DNA of 64,000 bases, from positions 1-64,000 of the forward strand of contig JAWPHD010008269.1 in the NCBI GenBank assembly GCA_037043455.1. The letters run 5' to 3'. Position numbers and translations under genes: made by a program. Shown in pieces: positions 38,476 to 50,112 of this stretch; the stretch's first letter is position 1; every line of letters begins with the position of its first letter. Origin of the DNA: Cyrtodaria siliqua (lineage: Eukaryota; Mollusca; Bivalvia; Adapedonta; Hiatellidae). Under the pieces are notes generated by a model. It was not told the DNA's origin. It saw only the letters and a list, made by a program, of their open reading frames with translations, and made no database searches.

Positions 38476-39518
38476 AAGAATGAATGAATGAATGAATGAA
38501 TGGTGTTTTACGGCACATCGACACATAAATAGGTCATACTGTGCGCAATAACCGACAAAAGATGAAGAAATGAAGTAGTAATTAAAAATTAATGTAAATA
38601 TATAAAGATAAAACCATTTAAAATGAAGGGATGATATGGTAGTAATATAAACTATATATGTAAATCAACAAATGTCCGTCAACGGGTATATAAACAAGTA
38701 AATATATATCAGAACACATTATAATGATTTATATAGTCGGATTTCTTCTAGGAAATCTAAAACAAGACTAAAATCTATAGTATCAAATAACTCTTTCATA
38801 GTATTAACATTGTAGTACCTTTGACGCCAGGGGCGTAGCTTCCTATAGGCGTGTAGGCCGCGGCCTACACTTTTTTCCTGAGAAATCGAAAAAATAAAAA
38901 TGCCAAAATTTAGATATATAATTTACGGTAAAAAGTAAGGATATTGATGCTCTTGTAGACATATTCACCGATACGATATATACGCCAAAACGCACCTCCG
39001 ACAGTCTAGCTGAACAAAAAAAATCAGGGGGAGCGTGCCTCCGGACCCCCTAGAACTCGGCCTACACATCATATTCGGCCAAGCTACGCCACTGGACGCA
39101 TAGGATCAAAGTCTACACATTCCAACAATATGTGTTTGACCATTAACGGTGCAAAGCAGGGTATACATTCTGGTAATTGCTCAGCTTGTAATAAATATGA
39201 ATGAGTATAACGTGTATGCCCTATCCTGCACCGGGTTAGGACAACTTCTTCTCGACAAAGACCGCCATTCTCCAAGTAACGGTTTAATTGAATGGAGTTT
39301 ATTGTCAACTGACAAATCCCAAGCGGCTTGCCAAGAGTGACGAATAAATGTGTTAATACAACTTTTTCAAATCAGTATAAGGTAATTTAGCATTAGATAT
39401 ATGTAAACCTAATGTTGCTTTAGCAGCACTATCAGCTCTATCATTACCACGTATTCCTACATGGCTTGGAAGCCAGCAGAAAATAATAACATTATCAACT
39501 ATAAGAGAATTGTAAATT
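38476..39518 (-). pseudogene. 5'-truncated LINE with RNase H C-terminus, split by a MITE
   Basis: Minus-strand translation contains an RNase H end (IIFCWLPSHVGIRGNDRADS), a C-terminal zinc-type motif (CIPCFAPLMVKHILLEC) and, after the insertion at 38828-39094, a tail ending LVLDFLEEIRLYKSL. Then comes a 3' UTR closing in gtgtcgatgtgccgtaaaac and (ATTC)n. An RNase H with this motif order is found in I/Nimb-type non-LTR elements. The copy starts at the satellite border near 39518, so the reverse transcriptase and endonuclease are missing; at least one frame change occurs. Confidence 0.8.
38828..39094. mobile_element. 267-bp MITE, CAGGGGCGTAGCT termini, GACGC TSD
   Basis: Ends CAGGGGCGTAGCTTCC and GGCCAAGCTACGCCACTG are inverted with few mismatches, flanked by GACGC at 38823-38827 and 39095-39099. 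Removing the element plus one duplicate restores the reading frame of the LINE around it, which confirms both borders. Confidence 0.9.
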
Positions 39519-41402
39519 AATTAGAAAAAAATGTGAGTATTTTTTGACATTAGGGAGAAAAACAAGATTTTTGGATTTAGATAGAAAAGAGATAGTCGCG
39601 GACATTGTGTAGAAAAGTGTAGAAAAGTGAGATGTGTGGACCATATGGAGAAACTTGGGATTTAGGGACATTAGGGATACTAAAAGTGAGATATATGGGC
39701 ATTAGCAAGACTATTCAGCTTTATGGATATTAGGTAGAAAATTAATATTTGTTGGAATTACGCAGGGAAGTGATATTTGTCGACATAAATAAAAAACGTG
39801 AGATTTGTGGAAATTAGGGAGGAAAACATGAGATTAATGGACATTAGGGTGAATATTGGTATTTGTGGGCATTAGAGGAAAATTGAGATTTTTCGACCTT
39901 GAGATACAACAGTGATATTTGTGGACAATAATAGCAAACGTGAGATCTTTGGAAATTAGGGAAAAGTGTTATTGTGAACATTTGATATAATTAGGAATTA
40001 GGAAAGTGAGATTTGTGGACATTGGGTAGAAAAGTGAGACTTGTGGACTTTGGTAGAAACTGATAGTGGTGGACATTAGGGGAAAACCTGAGTATTGCAG
40101 AAATTAGGGAGAAAGCGAGATTTATGGATATTAGGTAGAAAAGTGGGGAAGTTAGCGAGACAATTGCGGTTTGTGAAGATTAGGTAGAACTTTTTTTTTA
40201 AAATTAGGGAGAGAATAGATATTTGTGGACATAGGGAGACAATTCGCAGATTTGTGGAAATTGGAGAGAAAAGTGATATTTTTGGAAATTGGGGAGAATA
40301 AATTGAGATGTGTGGACATCAGGGAGGAAATTGGTAATTGTGGATATGAGGGGAAAGTGATATTTGTCGACATTAGGCAGAACAGTGAAATATTTGGATA
40401 ATAATAACAACAGTGAGATTGTTGGACATTAGAGAGAAAAGTGACATTTGTGGACATTAGATAGAAAAGTGAGATTTGTGGACATTGGGTAGAAAAGTGA
40501 GATTTGTGGACATCAGGTAGAAACATGAGATTTATGGACAGATGGTAGAAAAGAGAGGTATTGTCTTTGGAAATTAGGTAGTGAATTTATATGTGTGGAT
40601 GTTAGGGAGAAAAAAGAGATATGTGGACATTAGCGGCGAAAAATGATATTTTTGGACATTAGGCAGGAAAGTGAAATGTTTGGACAGTAAGTACAACATT
40701 TATATTTGTCGACATCAGGCAGACAATTGAGTTAGTTTAACATTAGGAGATACTAGTGATGTCAACATTAGGCAGACAATTAAGGATTTTGGACATAAGG
40801 AAAAAAAGTTAGATTTGTGGACATTAAGGGGGAAAACTGAGGTTAATGGAGATTATGCAGAGAAGTTAGATTTGTTGAAATTACGGAAACAATGTGAGTT
40901 TTAAGGACATTGGAGAGAAAAGCGATTTGTTTTGATACTAGGATACTAGATAGAACAATGAGATATGTGGACAGAAAGTACAAAAGTGAGATTTGTGGAT
41001 ATTAGGACGGAAATGGAATTTGTGTTATTAGGAAAACGTTAGACTTGTGGAGATTAGGCCGAAAAGTAATATTTGTGGACAATACTGAGAAAAGTGATAG
41101 CTGTCGATATTAGTTAGAAAAGTGAGATTTATGGACATTAGGTGAGCTTGGAGGCATTAGGTAGAAAAGTGATTTTTGTTGACATCAGGTAGAAACGTGA
41201 TATGTGTAGACATATGGTGGACAAGTTTGAGCATTATGAAAATAGTGATATTTGTGGATATTAGGTAGAAAAATGACATTTGTGGTCTTTAGGGAGAAAA
41301 GTGAGATGTGTTGGTATTATGTAGAACAGTGATATTTGTGGACATTAAGTAAACAATTGAGATTTGTTGACCTTAGGTAGAAAAGGCAGATGAGTGGTGT
41401 TT
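39519..41402. repeat. GTGGACATTAGG satellite, diverged left block
   Basis: Degenerate tandem units of about 27-30 bp with consensus close to GTGGACATTAGGTAGAAAAG plus TGAGATTT. Many substitutions and small indels. ORFs here (repeating MSTNITF- or VDIR-like peptides) come from the unit being near a multiple of three. Confidence 0.95.
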
Positions 41403-42419
41403 AGAGAGAAAAGGTTGTGTTTTTTCCATTTCGATCACCCAAGTTAATGGTGGTCCGTTTATTCACCCAGTCATAGGTTTGTGAGGGTCGGGGTGGGCCA
41501 TTCCTCTACAGACTTTACAAACAATAAAGGGTAATATTCATCAAGTTTATAGAAACAAATGTACAACATAGGCTATTTATAAAAGAGATATGACCAATGC
41601 ATATTATATTCAGAAACTGTATACATGGAGACGTTTTCTTTTCCCTTACATTTATAGATGTAACATATCATAATTCTGATTTAAAGCTACAAAAGGGGCC
41701 ACACTGCAGTCCAAGGGTGTTTTAAAAACTGGATGCAGTTAAATCCGCCACTAGTATGAAGCAAAAAAAAAGTTTTTTTTTTGAAGTTGTTAAATAATTT
41801 ATTAAGAATGATTATCACCATTTTATAGGAGAATACCGTTATCTGGGCGCTACCGGATTGCAGTGTGTCCCTTTAAACCTAGGGAGAAAGGCATTAATAA
41901 ATGTAAAGATTTTTTTTTCAAAACAGAAAATCCAGTGTACAATCAACAGTGTCAATACGTATATAAATGTTATACACAGATAATTTTGATGTAATCAAAA
42001 CATTGCTTGTGAGATCTGTGCATTTCAACTTACTGAGTCTTTTCATATTTTCGTTTTTGGAATTTTGTATTAATAATATTCCATCCTTTGTAATATAACA
42101 TAGTTAGTCATTTATCAGGTAATTGTTTTTCAAAAACTTCCAAAAATACTTATTTTCTAAAAAAAAAGAAAGTCGGGCGGGGTTTTGATTAAGAAAGGGC
42201 AAGACACAGGCAAGGTGTGTTATTTGTCATTATCTTTTTCCAGTATGTAAAGGTTTAGTTTGTTTGCTAGTGGTTGATACTAAAAAAAAAAGAGAAAACA
42301 AACTAATGATAACAGAAAAAACAAAAAATATCTCTGTACTCCAGTTCCACAGATAGCAAGGTATTGACTCCACATGGCTTCAAACTTATCTACTTTTACA
42401 TTTGTATATGCTACAAAAA
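41403..42419. other. Non-satellite gap in the array
   Basis: About 1 kb without satellite units, containing a 196-bp MITE (41681-41876, ends TTAAAG...GGGGCCACACTGCA / TGCAGTGTGTCCCTTTAA). No gene recognised. Probably an insertion into the array. Confidence 0.6.
41681..41876. mobile_element. Short MITE of the TTTAAAGGGACAC type
   Basis: Imperfect inverted ends, the right one ATTGCAGTGTGTCCCTTTAA and the left one with a short extra insertion. Same terminal type as 31712-32009. Confidence 0.55.
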
Positions 42420-44682
42420 AAAGTGGTATGTGTGTTCATGGGTTAGGAAATAAGTAGTTGTGGACATAATGCAGAAAAATGTCGAAATCAGAGAGAACAG
42501 TTTAAAAGGCTTATGGACGTTATATAGAGAGATTTGTAGACATTAAGTACAAAACTGAGATGTGTGGACATTACGTACACAACTGAGATGTGTGGACATA
42601 AAGTACAAAACTGAGATTTGTGGACATTAAGTACAAAACTGAGATGTGTGGATATCAAGTACAAAACTGAGATGTGTGGACATGAGATGTGTGGACAATA
42701 AGTACAAAACTGAGATCTGTGGACATTAAGTACAAAACTGAGATTTGTGGACATTAAGTACAAAACTGAGATCTGAGATTTGTGGACATTAAGTACAAAA
42801 CTGAGATGTGTGGACATTAAGTACAAAACTGAGATTTGTGGACATTAAGTACAAAACTGAGAAGTACAAAACTGAGATGTGTGGACATGAGATGTGTGGA
42901 CAATAAGTACAACACTGTGATTTGTGGACATTAAGTACAAAACTGAGATCTGAGATTTGTGGACATTAAGTACAAAACTGAGATGTGTGGACATTAAGTA
43001 CAAAACTGAGATTTGTGGACATTAAGTACAAAACTGAGAAGTACAAAACTGAGATTTGTGGACATTAAGTACAAAACTGAGATTTGTGGACAATAGGGAG
43101 AAAGGGAGCTTTATGAACATTAGGGAGGAAAGCGACCAATGTGGACAAAAGACATACAAGTGATGATGTGGACAGACGGTAGAAACGAGAGGTTTTAGGT
43201 CATCAGGAAGATAGCGATACTCGTTGAAATGAGGGAAGAACAGATACATTTTCGATACTAGGTTGAAAAGTGAGCTTGTTTGTATAGTGGGGTACGAGTG
43301 TCTGACCAAAGAAGAGATTCCAGATTGCCTCGTGGTAGCGACCTGCCATCTTTTAGAAACGTAAGATTTGTGGAAATAAGGTAGAAATGAAAATATAAGA
43401 ATGTGAGTTAGTGAGCATGAGTAAGAATGTATGACATGTTGTCATAAGGTAGAAAAGTGAGGATTGTGGACATTAGGTATACAAGGTTATTTATAGGTTT
43501 TGTGTAGACATTTGATATTTATGAATATTAGGTAGAAAAGATAGATTTGTGATTTGTGAGCATATGGAGGAAAGGGAGCTGTGTGGACATATATTTGTGA
43601 TTATATGGAGGAAAGGGAGCTGTGTGGACAATAGAAGACAATTGCAGTTCATGCACATAAGGTACGTAGAACAGTGATGTTTGCCATCATTAGGTAGAGA
43701 AATGCTGTTTTTGGACATTGGGGGGAAAGTGTTATTTGTGGACATTAGGCGGAAGGTGATGTTTGTGGACATTAGGGGGAAAGTGATGTTTGTGGACATT
43801 AGGGGGAAAGTGATGTTTGTGGACATTAGGGGGAAGGTGATGTTTGTGGACATTAGGCGGAAGGTGATGTTTGTGGACATTAGGCGGAAGGTGATGTTTG
43901 TGGACATTAGGCGGAAGGTGATGTTTGTGGACATTAGGCGGAAGGTGATGTTTGTGGACATTAGGCGGAAGGTGATGTTTGTGGACATTAGGCGGAAGGT
44001 GATGTTTGTGGACATTAGGCGGAAGGTGATGTTTGTGGACATTAGGCGGAAGGTGAAAGTGATGTTTGTGGACATTAGGGGGAAAGTGATGTTTGTGGAC
44101 ATTAGGCGGAAGGTGATGTTTGTGGACATTAGGCGGAAGGTGATGTTTGTGGACATTAGAGAAAAAAGTGAGATGTGTGGACGTTAGGGAGAAAAGTGAG
44201 ATGTATGGACATTAGGGATACAATTGAGGTTCATGCACATAAGGTACACCAGTGATATTCGTCATCATTATGTAGAGAAGTTTTATTTGTGAACATTATG
44301 GAGAAACGTTTGTCGACAATAGGTGAGACTTGTGGAAATTAAGTAAACAAAGAAGATTTGTAGACATTTGGGAGAATAGCGATAATTGTGGACATAAGAG
44401 AGAAAGGTAACGTTTGTCGATATAAGTAAGAAAAAAGAAGTTTTTGGACATTAGGGCGAAGAAAGGTATTTGTGGGCATTAGGCAGAAAACTGAAACTTA
44501 ACATTTTGTAGAAAATTTGTGGATATTTGGGAGAAATGTGAGATTTACGGACATTATGGATAAAAATGAGATTTAATTTGTGGACATTAGACATTTTTTA
44601 ACATTAGAGGGGAAAGTGAGACGTGTGGACATTATGTCGAAATTGAGGTTTCTGGACATAATAGGTAGAAATGTTTGATTTG
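42420..44682. repeat. GTGGACATTAGG satellite, homogeneous blocks
   Basis: Two recently homogenised sub-blocks stand out. At 42540-43095 the 28-bp unit is GTGGACATTAAGTACAAAAC plus TGAGATTT, with a higher-order duplication of about 200 bp. At 43735-44155 there are about sixteen 27-bp units (GTGATGTTTGTGGACATTAG plus GCGGAAG) that are nearly identical. Units between them are diverged. The array stops changing orientation exactly at 44682/44683, the outer edge of the Polinton-like element. Confidence 0.95.
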
Positions 44683-45284
44683 ACACTTTTCTCACCCAAT
44701 GTCCACAAATCACGTTTTGCTACATAATGTCCACAAATCTCATATTTCTTAACAATTTCCACAATCGCACATTTCCACCTAACGTCCGCAAACATCACGT
44801 TATCTCTAACGTCCAAAAACCTTAGCTTCTACCCAATGTCCACAAATCCCCTTTTAGACATATTGTCAACAATCTCATTTTTCTAACAAATGTCAACACT
44901 TCTTACTTTCCTATCTTATATCAACAAATATCACATTTTTGCTCTAATGTCCACACATATTACTTTCCTCCCTTTTGTCTACGAATATTCCTTTTTTATT
45001 ATGTTTTGCCCAGTCACATTTTTACCCTAATCTCAGGTGTTCACTTAAATCTCATTTTTGTATTTACTGTATATATATGTATTATGGGGGTTCTGGACCA
45101 CAACTAAATTACCCCAAATAATCTAAAATCACCACACAAATATTTTCAGTTTACTGAAAATTAAGTCAATTAAACTGGTTATTTAGCATGTCCCAGGCGC
45201 TAAAAAACCCAAGATTTTAAGATTGAATTGTGAAAATGTTTTAAATTTGGATGTTTAAATTTTATTGCAAAATAGAGGTTAAAC
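44683..45284 (+). repeat. Left 602-bp terminal inverted repeat
   Basis: Pairs with 51201-51802 over the full 602 bp with no net indel; I counted under ten mismatches. The inner 210-240 bp are unique (TATTATGGGGGTTCTGGACC ... AATAGAGGTTAAAC). The outer 370-390 bp are inverted copies of the surrounding GTGGACATTAGG satellite (seen here as aatgtccacaaatctca). The stop codon of the Cys-rich ORF sits at the inner edge. Confidence 0.93.
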
Positions 45285-45550
45285 TATAAATACTCAATAC
45301 GTCTAAATTTTAAACATTCTTTATTATAATCCTTATAATACCAATATTCGTTATATTTTCTAAGTGTTGAAGCACCGCATTTACAACAAATTTGAAATTG
45401 GGCAGTAGTACCCAATCCACAATTTAAACAAGGTAGAATTTTACAAGTTTTCATTCTATTTTTATGAACTTTACAATATTTTGAATTTTTAACAGGTTTT
45501 TTGGTACAAATACCGTTTGAACTGATCTTTAGGAACTGACACGGAATCAT
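45284..45550 (-). CDS. Small Cys-rich protein of the Polinton-like element
   Basis: 88-residue ORF running toward the left terminal repeat and ending at its inner edge. Ten Cys and two His include a C...C...YCKVH cluster (residues about 4-30), then CLNCG and CCKCG, suggesting one or two zinc-binding ribbons. Strongly basic in the first half. It is intact, unlike the polymerase. Its promoter would be shared with the divergent ORF at 45622 (72 bp apart). Function unknown; a DNA-binding or regulatory role is only a guess. Confidence 0.65.
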   Translation of the reverse strand: MIPCQFLKISSNGICTKKPVKNSKYCKVHKNRMKTCKILPCLNCGLGTTAQFQICCKCGASTLRKYNEYWYYKDYNKECLKFRRIEYL

Positions 45551-45621
45551 TGCTTTATATTTATAGTAATAATTTGTTATATTAAATAAAAATATTTTTA
45601 GGTATAAAGAAAAGAGAAAAA

Positions 45622-46272
45622 ATGTCTGACACGAAAGATACTATAAATAATTTATTATCCCTGTATAATACAGGTATAATAGATAAGGAATCACTAAATA
45701 TGGCACTGAAATCATTAGGAGGTCAACCAACTAAAATTGAGGAAGAAATTGCATCACTTAGGAAAGAAGTTAAAGAAATTGCATTAGTTAAGAAAAAATT
45801 GGAATTACTTGAGGAAGAAAATAAAGTCTTGAAAACAAGGGCAACTACCAGCCAATCTTTCGAAGATAAAAAGATAGAACCAACTAGTAAATCTTTTGAA
45901 AGTTTTAAGAAAAGAAGAAAGCTTAAAAAACTTAAGAAAAGGCAGGCTAAAAAAGAATTAAGTCAAGATGATAAATACAAAAAACAAATGGCTAAAGTAA
46001 TCCAAGAGCTGCAAGAAAATCAAAAAGAAGAAAAAGAAGAAGAAAAATTAAAACTAGTTGACAATCCAAAATGCGGATATTTTAGAGCATACGAAATATC
46101 TGTAAATAAATACAAAGATCCTCAAAAAGTATTTTATGATAAAAAATCTATTATTACAAAACAAATTATCAAAGAGCTGATAAAAACTAAAGGATTAAAG
46201 TTTCAATTAGGACTTACTATAGATTTATTTAAAGATGATGGTTCTACCAAAAATACACCACTGCAGTATTAA
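45622..46272 (+). CDS. Coiled-coil N-terminal part of the element's polymerase region (ORF ends at a frameshift)
   Basis: 216 residues: a short helical start (SDTKDTINNLLSLYNTG), a Leu/Lys/Glu coiled coil at about 35-75, a very basic Lys-rich stretch at about 90-115 and a second coiled coil around 130-150. A globular-looking end (GYFRAYEISVNKYKDPQK) follows. The end appears to continue into the polymerase frame: a shift of one base near 46240-46262 would bring both into one frame. It may therefore be the N-terminal domain of one large polymerase polyprotein, or a separate protein that normally overlaps it. A terminal protein role is possible but not shown. Confidence 0.65.
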   Translation: MSDTKDTINNLLSLYNTGIIDKESLNMALKSLGGQPTKIEEEIASLRKEVKEIALVKKKLELLEEENKVLKTRATTSQSFEDKKIEPTSKSFESFKKRRKLKKLKKRQAKKELSQDDKYKKQMAKVIQELQENQKEEKEEEKLKLVDNPKCGYFRAYEISVNKYKDPQKVFYDKKSIITKQIIKELIKTKGLKFQLGLTIDLFKDDGSTKNTPLQY

Positions 46273-49200
46273 ACAGTGAACAAAATGCCATTTTGAGCTC
46301 TGAAAAAATAAGCGAGCTTTATGACAATTCATCTGCATTTATACAAGAAAGTCTAGAAAGATTTACAAACACAGCATCTGGATTAGAAGTTGATCACTGT
46401 GTTAAGCTTTATTTGAATATTGCAAAGTATGAACCATTAAAAGGTTCTTCATATATTTCACTGCCTGTAGAATTAGCTAACAAAAAAGCAATAATAAACG
46501 TAAAAAATAACGATAATCAATGTTTGTTTCATGCTATAAATTCTGCACTAAATCCCGCCGCAGATCACACCGATAGGTTGTCAAAATACCCAAGCATAGA
46601 TTTTCTAAAAAAAGATAAAATTGACTTTCCCACTCCAATTTCACAAATTTCAAAAGTAGAAAAACTAAACGATATTGCTATTAATGTTTACGGATACACC
46701 ATATCAGAAAAAAGTAAAAAAGTAAATATTTTTCCATATAAAATATCAGAACAACCCAAAGACATTAACAGGATTAATCTACTTTTGATATCTGATGAAA
46801 ATGTTACAAACAGTCACTACTGCTGTATTAAAAACTTAAATAAACTGCTTTACGACCAAAACAAACATAAATGCAAAACTTATTTCTGTGATCGTTGCCT
46901 TTATGGATTTTCAAATGAAGACTTACTAACAAACCACAAAGAAGATTGTTATGGTATTAACAAAAAATCTTGCAAAATTGAAATGCCAGAAAATGGTAAA
47001 AATACTGTAAAATTTAAAAATTACCAAAATAAAATGCATGTTCCTTATGTAATATATGCTGATTTTGAAAGCATAATTAAACCACAATTAAAACAATTTG
47101 GAAAAAAATCAGAAATTCAAAATGTGCACGAAGCTTGTGGATTTGGATACCAAGTTGTCAGATATGACAACAAAGCTAATGATTCGGTTATTTACAGAGG
47201 TGAAGATGCTGTTGAAGTGTTTTTAAATCGCCTAGAATGTGAGAAGAGCAACATTAATAATATATTTGCTCACCCAAAACCATTAATAATGACTCAACAA
47301 AATGAAGCAGATTATGAAAAAGCTACACAATGTTGGATATGTGATAATGAAATAGGCAGAAAATCTGGTAAAACTGTAAAGTAAGAGACCACTGCCATTT
47401 TACTGGAGAATACAGAGGTGCAGCACATAAAAACTGCAACTTGAAACTAAAAATAAAACCTGGCAAAACTTCAATTCCTGTCATATTTCACAACCTCAAA
47501 GGATATGATAGTCATTTGATTATGCAAAAAATACATAAAATGAAAGATAATATAACATGTATTCCAAATAATGCTGAAAAATACATATCATTTAGTGTCG
47601 GCCAGCTTAAATTTTTAGACAGTTTCCAATTTATGGCTTCGTCTCTGGAAAAATTGGTTAAAGCAACAGACAAATCTGATTTTAAAATTACAAAAGACCA
47701 ATTTAAAGAACACACAGATTTACTTTTACGAAAAGGTGTTTATCCATATGAATATTTTGATAGCATGGATAAATTTAATGAAACCAAATTACCACCGATT
47801 GAATCATTTTACAGTAAACTCACAGATGATGGTATTACTCAAAAAGATTACGATCATGCCCAAGAAGTATGGGAAAAATTAAATTGTAAAACTTTTGGAG
47901 ATTATCATGATTTATATTTAAAAACTGATGTAACTTTGTTGGCTGATGTATTCCAAACTTTCAGAAAAACATGCATGAAATCATATAAACTAGATGCTTT
48001 ACATTACTACACAGCACCTGGATTATCTTGGGATGCTTTACTTAAATTTTCAAAAATAGAACTAGAACTTCTTACAGATATGAATATGCACTTATTTATA
48101 GAAAAAGGTATGCGTGGTGGAATTAGTATGGTATCAAAACGATATGCCAAAGCAAACAATCCACATGTAGCTGATTATAACCCTAACGAGAAAAACAACT
48201 TTTTAATGTATTATGATGCAAATAATCTTTATGGGTGGGCAATGAGTCAGCCACTTCCATATTCCGGATTTAAATGGGTTGACTTAAAAACATTACAAGA
48301 GCTAAGAAAAGATAAAGGATATTTTCTTGAAGTAGATTTAAAATATCCTAAAGAACTACATGATAGTCACAATGATTATCCACTTGCCCCTGAAAGATTA
48401 AAGGTAAAAAAAGAATGGTTATCTGAGTACCAAACAAATTTATTAGAAAATAACGTTATGACAGAACAACTAGTACCAAATATTATGGACAAAACAAAAT
48501 ATGTATTACATTATAAATATGTACAGTTGTATTTATCATTAGGCATGGAATTAACAAAAATTCACAGGGTGCTAGAATTTAATGAAAAACCTTGGATGGC
48601 ATCATACATAAATTTAAACACAGAACTTAGAAAAAAAGCTAAATCACAGTTTGAAAAAGATTTTTACAAGCTTATGAACAACTCAGTATTTGGAAAAACA
48701 ATGGAAAATTTAAGAAAGCAAACTGACATAAAATAAGTAAAAACTGACGGCTCTCATAATGAAAAAATAAGAAAAATAATAGCCAAACCAAACTTTAACA
48801 GACGCGTAAAATTTTCAGATGAATTATCGGCAATACATGTAAACAAAACAAAATTAAAATTAACCAAGCCAATTTATGTTGGAATGTCAGTATTAGATTT
48901 ATCAAAATATATGATGTATGATTGGTATTATAATACTTTGAAAAAAAGGTATGGTGATAACTGTACTTTATTATACACAGATACTGACAGCTTGCTTGTA
49001 GATATAAAAACAGAAGACGCATATAAAGATATGTCTGAAATGAAAGATGAATATGATCTAAGTGATTATCCTCACAATCACCCAATGCATGATGATACAA
49101 ACAAAAAAGTATTGGGTAAAATGAAAGACGAATGTGCTGGTGTTGCTATAGCTGAGTATGTTGGATTAAGACCCAAGCTATATTCATATTTGAGAGCGGA

Positions 49201-49453
49201 TGAACAACTCATTAAAAAAGCAAAGGGTGTAAAAGAATATGTAGTCAAAAAACATATAAACTTTGAAAACTACAAGGATGCATTGTTTAACAAGAAAAAA
49301 TACACCCATGCAATGAATATGATACGCTCAATAAAGCATGAGATATATGGCATAAAAGTAAACAAAGTATCACTGTCACCATTTTACTCTAAAAGATACA
49401 TAGCACCAGACGGTATTAAAACTGATGCACATGGTTTCTATAAAAACTTATGA
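46263..49453 (+). pseudogene. Protein-primed family B DNA polymerase (pPolB), broken
   Basis: Family function: replicates linear DNA from a protein primer. Motifs in order: an OTU-like Cys/His region (DNQCLFHAIN near 46515, SHYCC near 46815); a CxxC...H...C finger (CDRCLYGF near 46894); exonuclease motif I YADFES (about 47056); a CWIC plus His-rich endonuclease VII-like zinc module (47332-47440); exonuclease II region NLKGYD (about 47490); polymerase motif A YDANNLYGW (about 48212); motif B KLMNNSVFGK (about 48668); motif C YTDTDS (about 48973). Damage: a frameshift near 47380-47390, inside the zinc module, and a nonsense codon at 48734-48736 between motifs B and C. Possibly a further frameshift upstream near 46250. 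Catalytic residues themselves are kept, so inactivation is recent. Confidence 0.9.
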
Positions 49454-49917
49454 ATTTGAGTATCAGCCGGAACAATAAGTAATTCTTCTTTGACAAATCC
49501 TCTTTGTGGCGCTGGTAATTTCAAATAATAAACTCTTATACCTTGCGTCACCATATAACTTTTAATCTTGTGAATATCTACACTCCACATTGGATCAGTT
49601 GCTCTGCGTCTTCCACCTTCTTGTTCCCCGGGTTGATATAAATATCTTACACTTGCATTCATACAGATAGGATCATCTTTTAATATTTTTGTTTCAACAG
49701 GAGGAGGCTTTTTTGTCTCCACATTTATGGCTTTAACAACTTCTGGTAATCTCTTTACCCATTCTCTATTACGTTTTCGCGAATCTATTTCCTTAGCATA
49801 GTGATAGCCAAACAATCTTTCAGTTACACTCAGAAGATTCCAAACAGTCTTCAACTGTATACAGACAATATCAAATGATACATAGATGGTACTCAGATGA
49901 TACTCAGGCGATGTCAA
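49438..49917 (-). pseudogene. C-terminal part of a retroviral-type (rve) integrase, N-terminal core missing
   Basis: 159 residues convergent with the polymerase (16-bp overlap). It begins with a foreign-looking stretch, then RLFGYHYAKEIDSRKRNREW, VKRLPEVVKAIN, a Pro/Lys linker and an SH3/chromo-like end (VRYLYQPGEQEGGRRRATDP and MWSVDIHKIKSY...RGFVKEELLIVP). That is the layout after the catalytic core in integrases of Polinton-type and related elements. The zinc domain and DDE core that should lie at higher coordinates are absent. In their place is a 190-bp tandem repeat (49850-50050) built from atacagacaatatcaaa-like units. A core deletion is the simplest reading. Confidence 0.75.
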
Positions 49918-50060
49918 ACGATGTCAAACTATATCCAGACAGTGTCAAAATATATACAGACGATATTAAAATATATACAGACGATGATAAACAATCTTCA
50001 ACTACACACAGAATATTCAAAACAGTCTTCAACTGCATACAGACAATATCAAAATTGGTT
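49850..50060. repeat. Short degenerate tandem repeat at the integrase deletion point
   Basis: Seven or so degenerate copies of a 24-30 bp unit (atatacagacgatattaaa, tcttcaactgcatacagaca). It lies exactly where the integrase core should be. The first integrase residues are translated from it. Confidence 0.7.
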
Positions 50061-50112
50061 GTGTTCTAATATTATTTTAAAATAATATTAAAATATATCA
50101 TAATATAAAAAC

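Noticed and set aside
43491..44187. Long ORFs on both strands (168 and 221 codons) with repeated MSTNITFR / VMFVDIRR peptides
   Set aside because: They are translations of the 27-bp satellite, whose unit is a multiple of three and so stays open in several frames. No start context, no domain.
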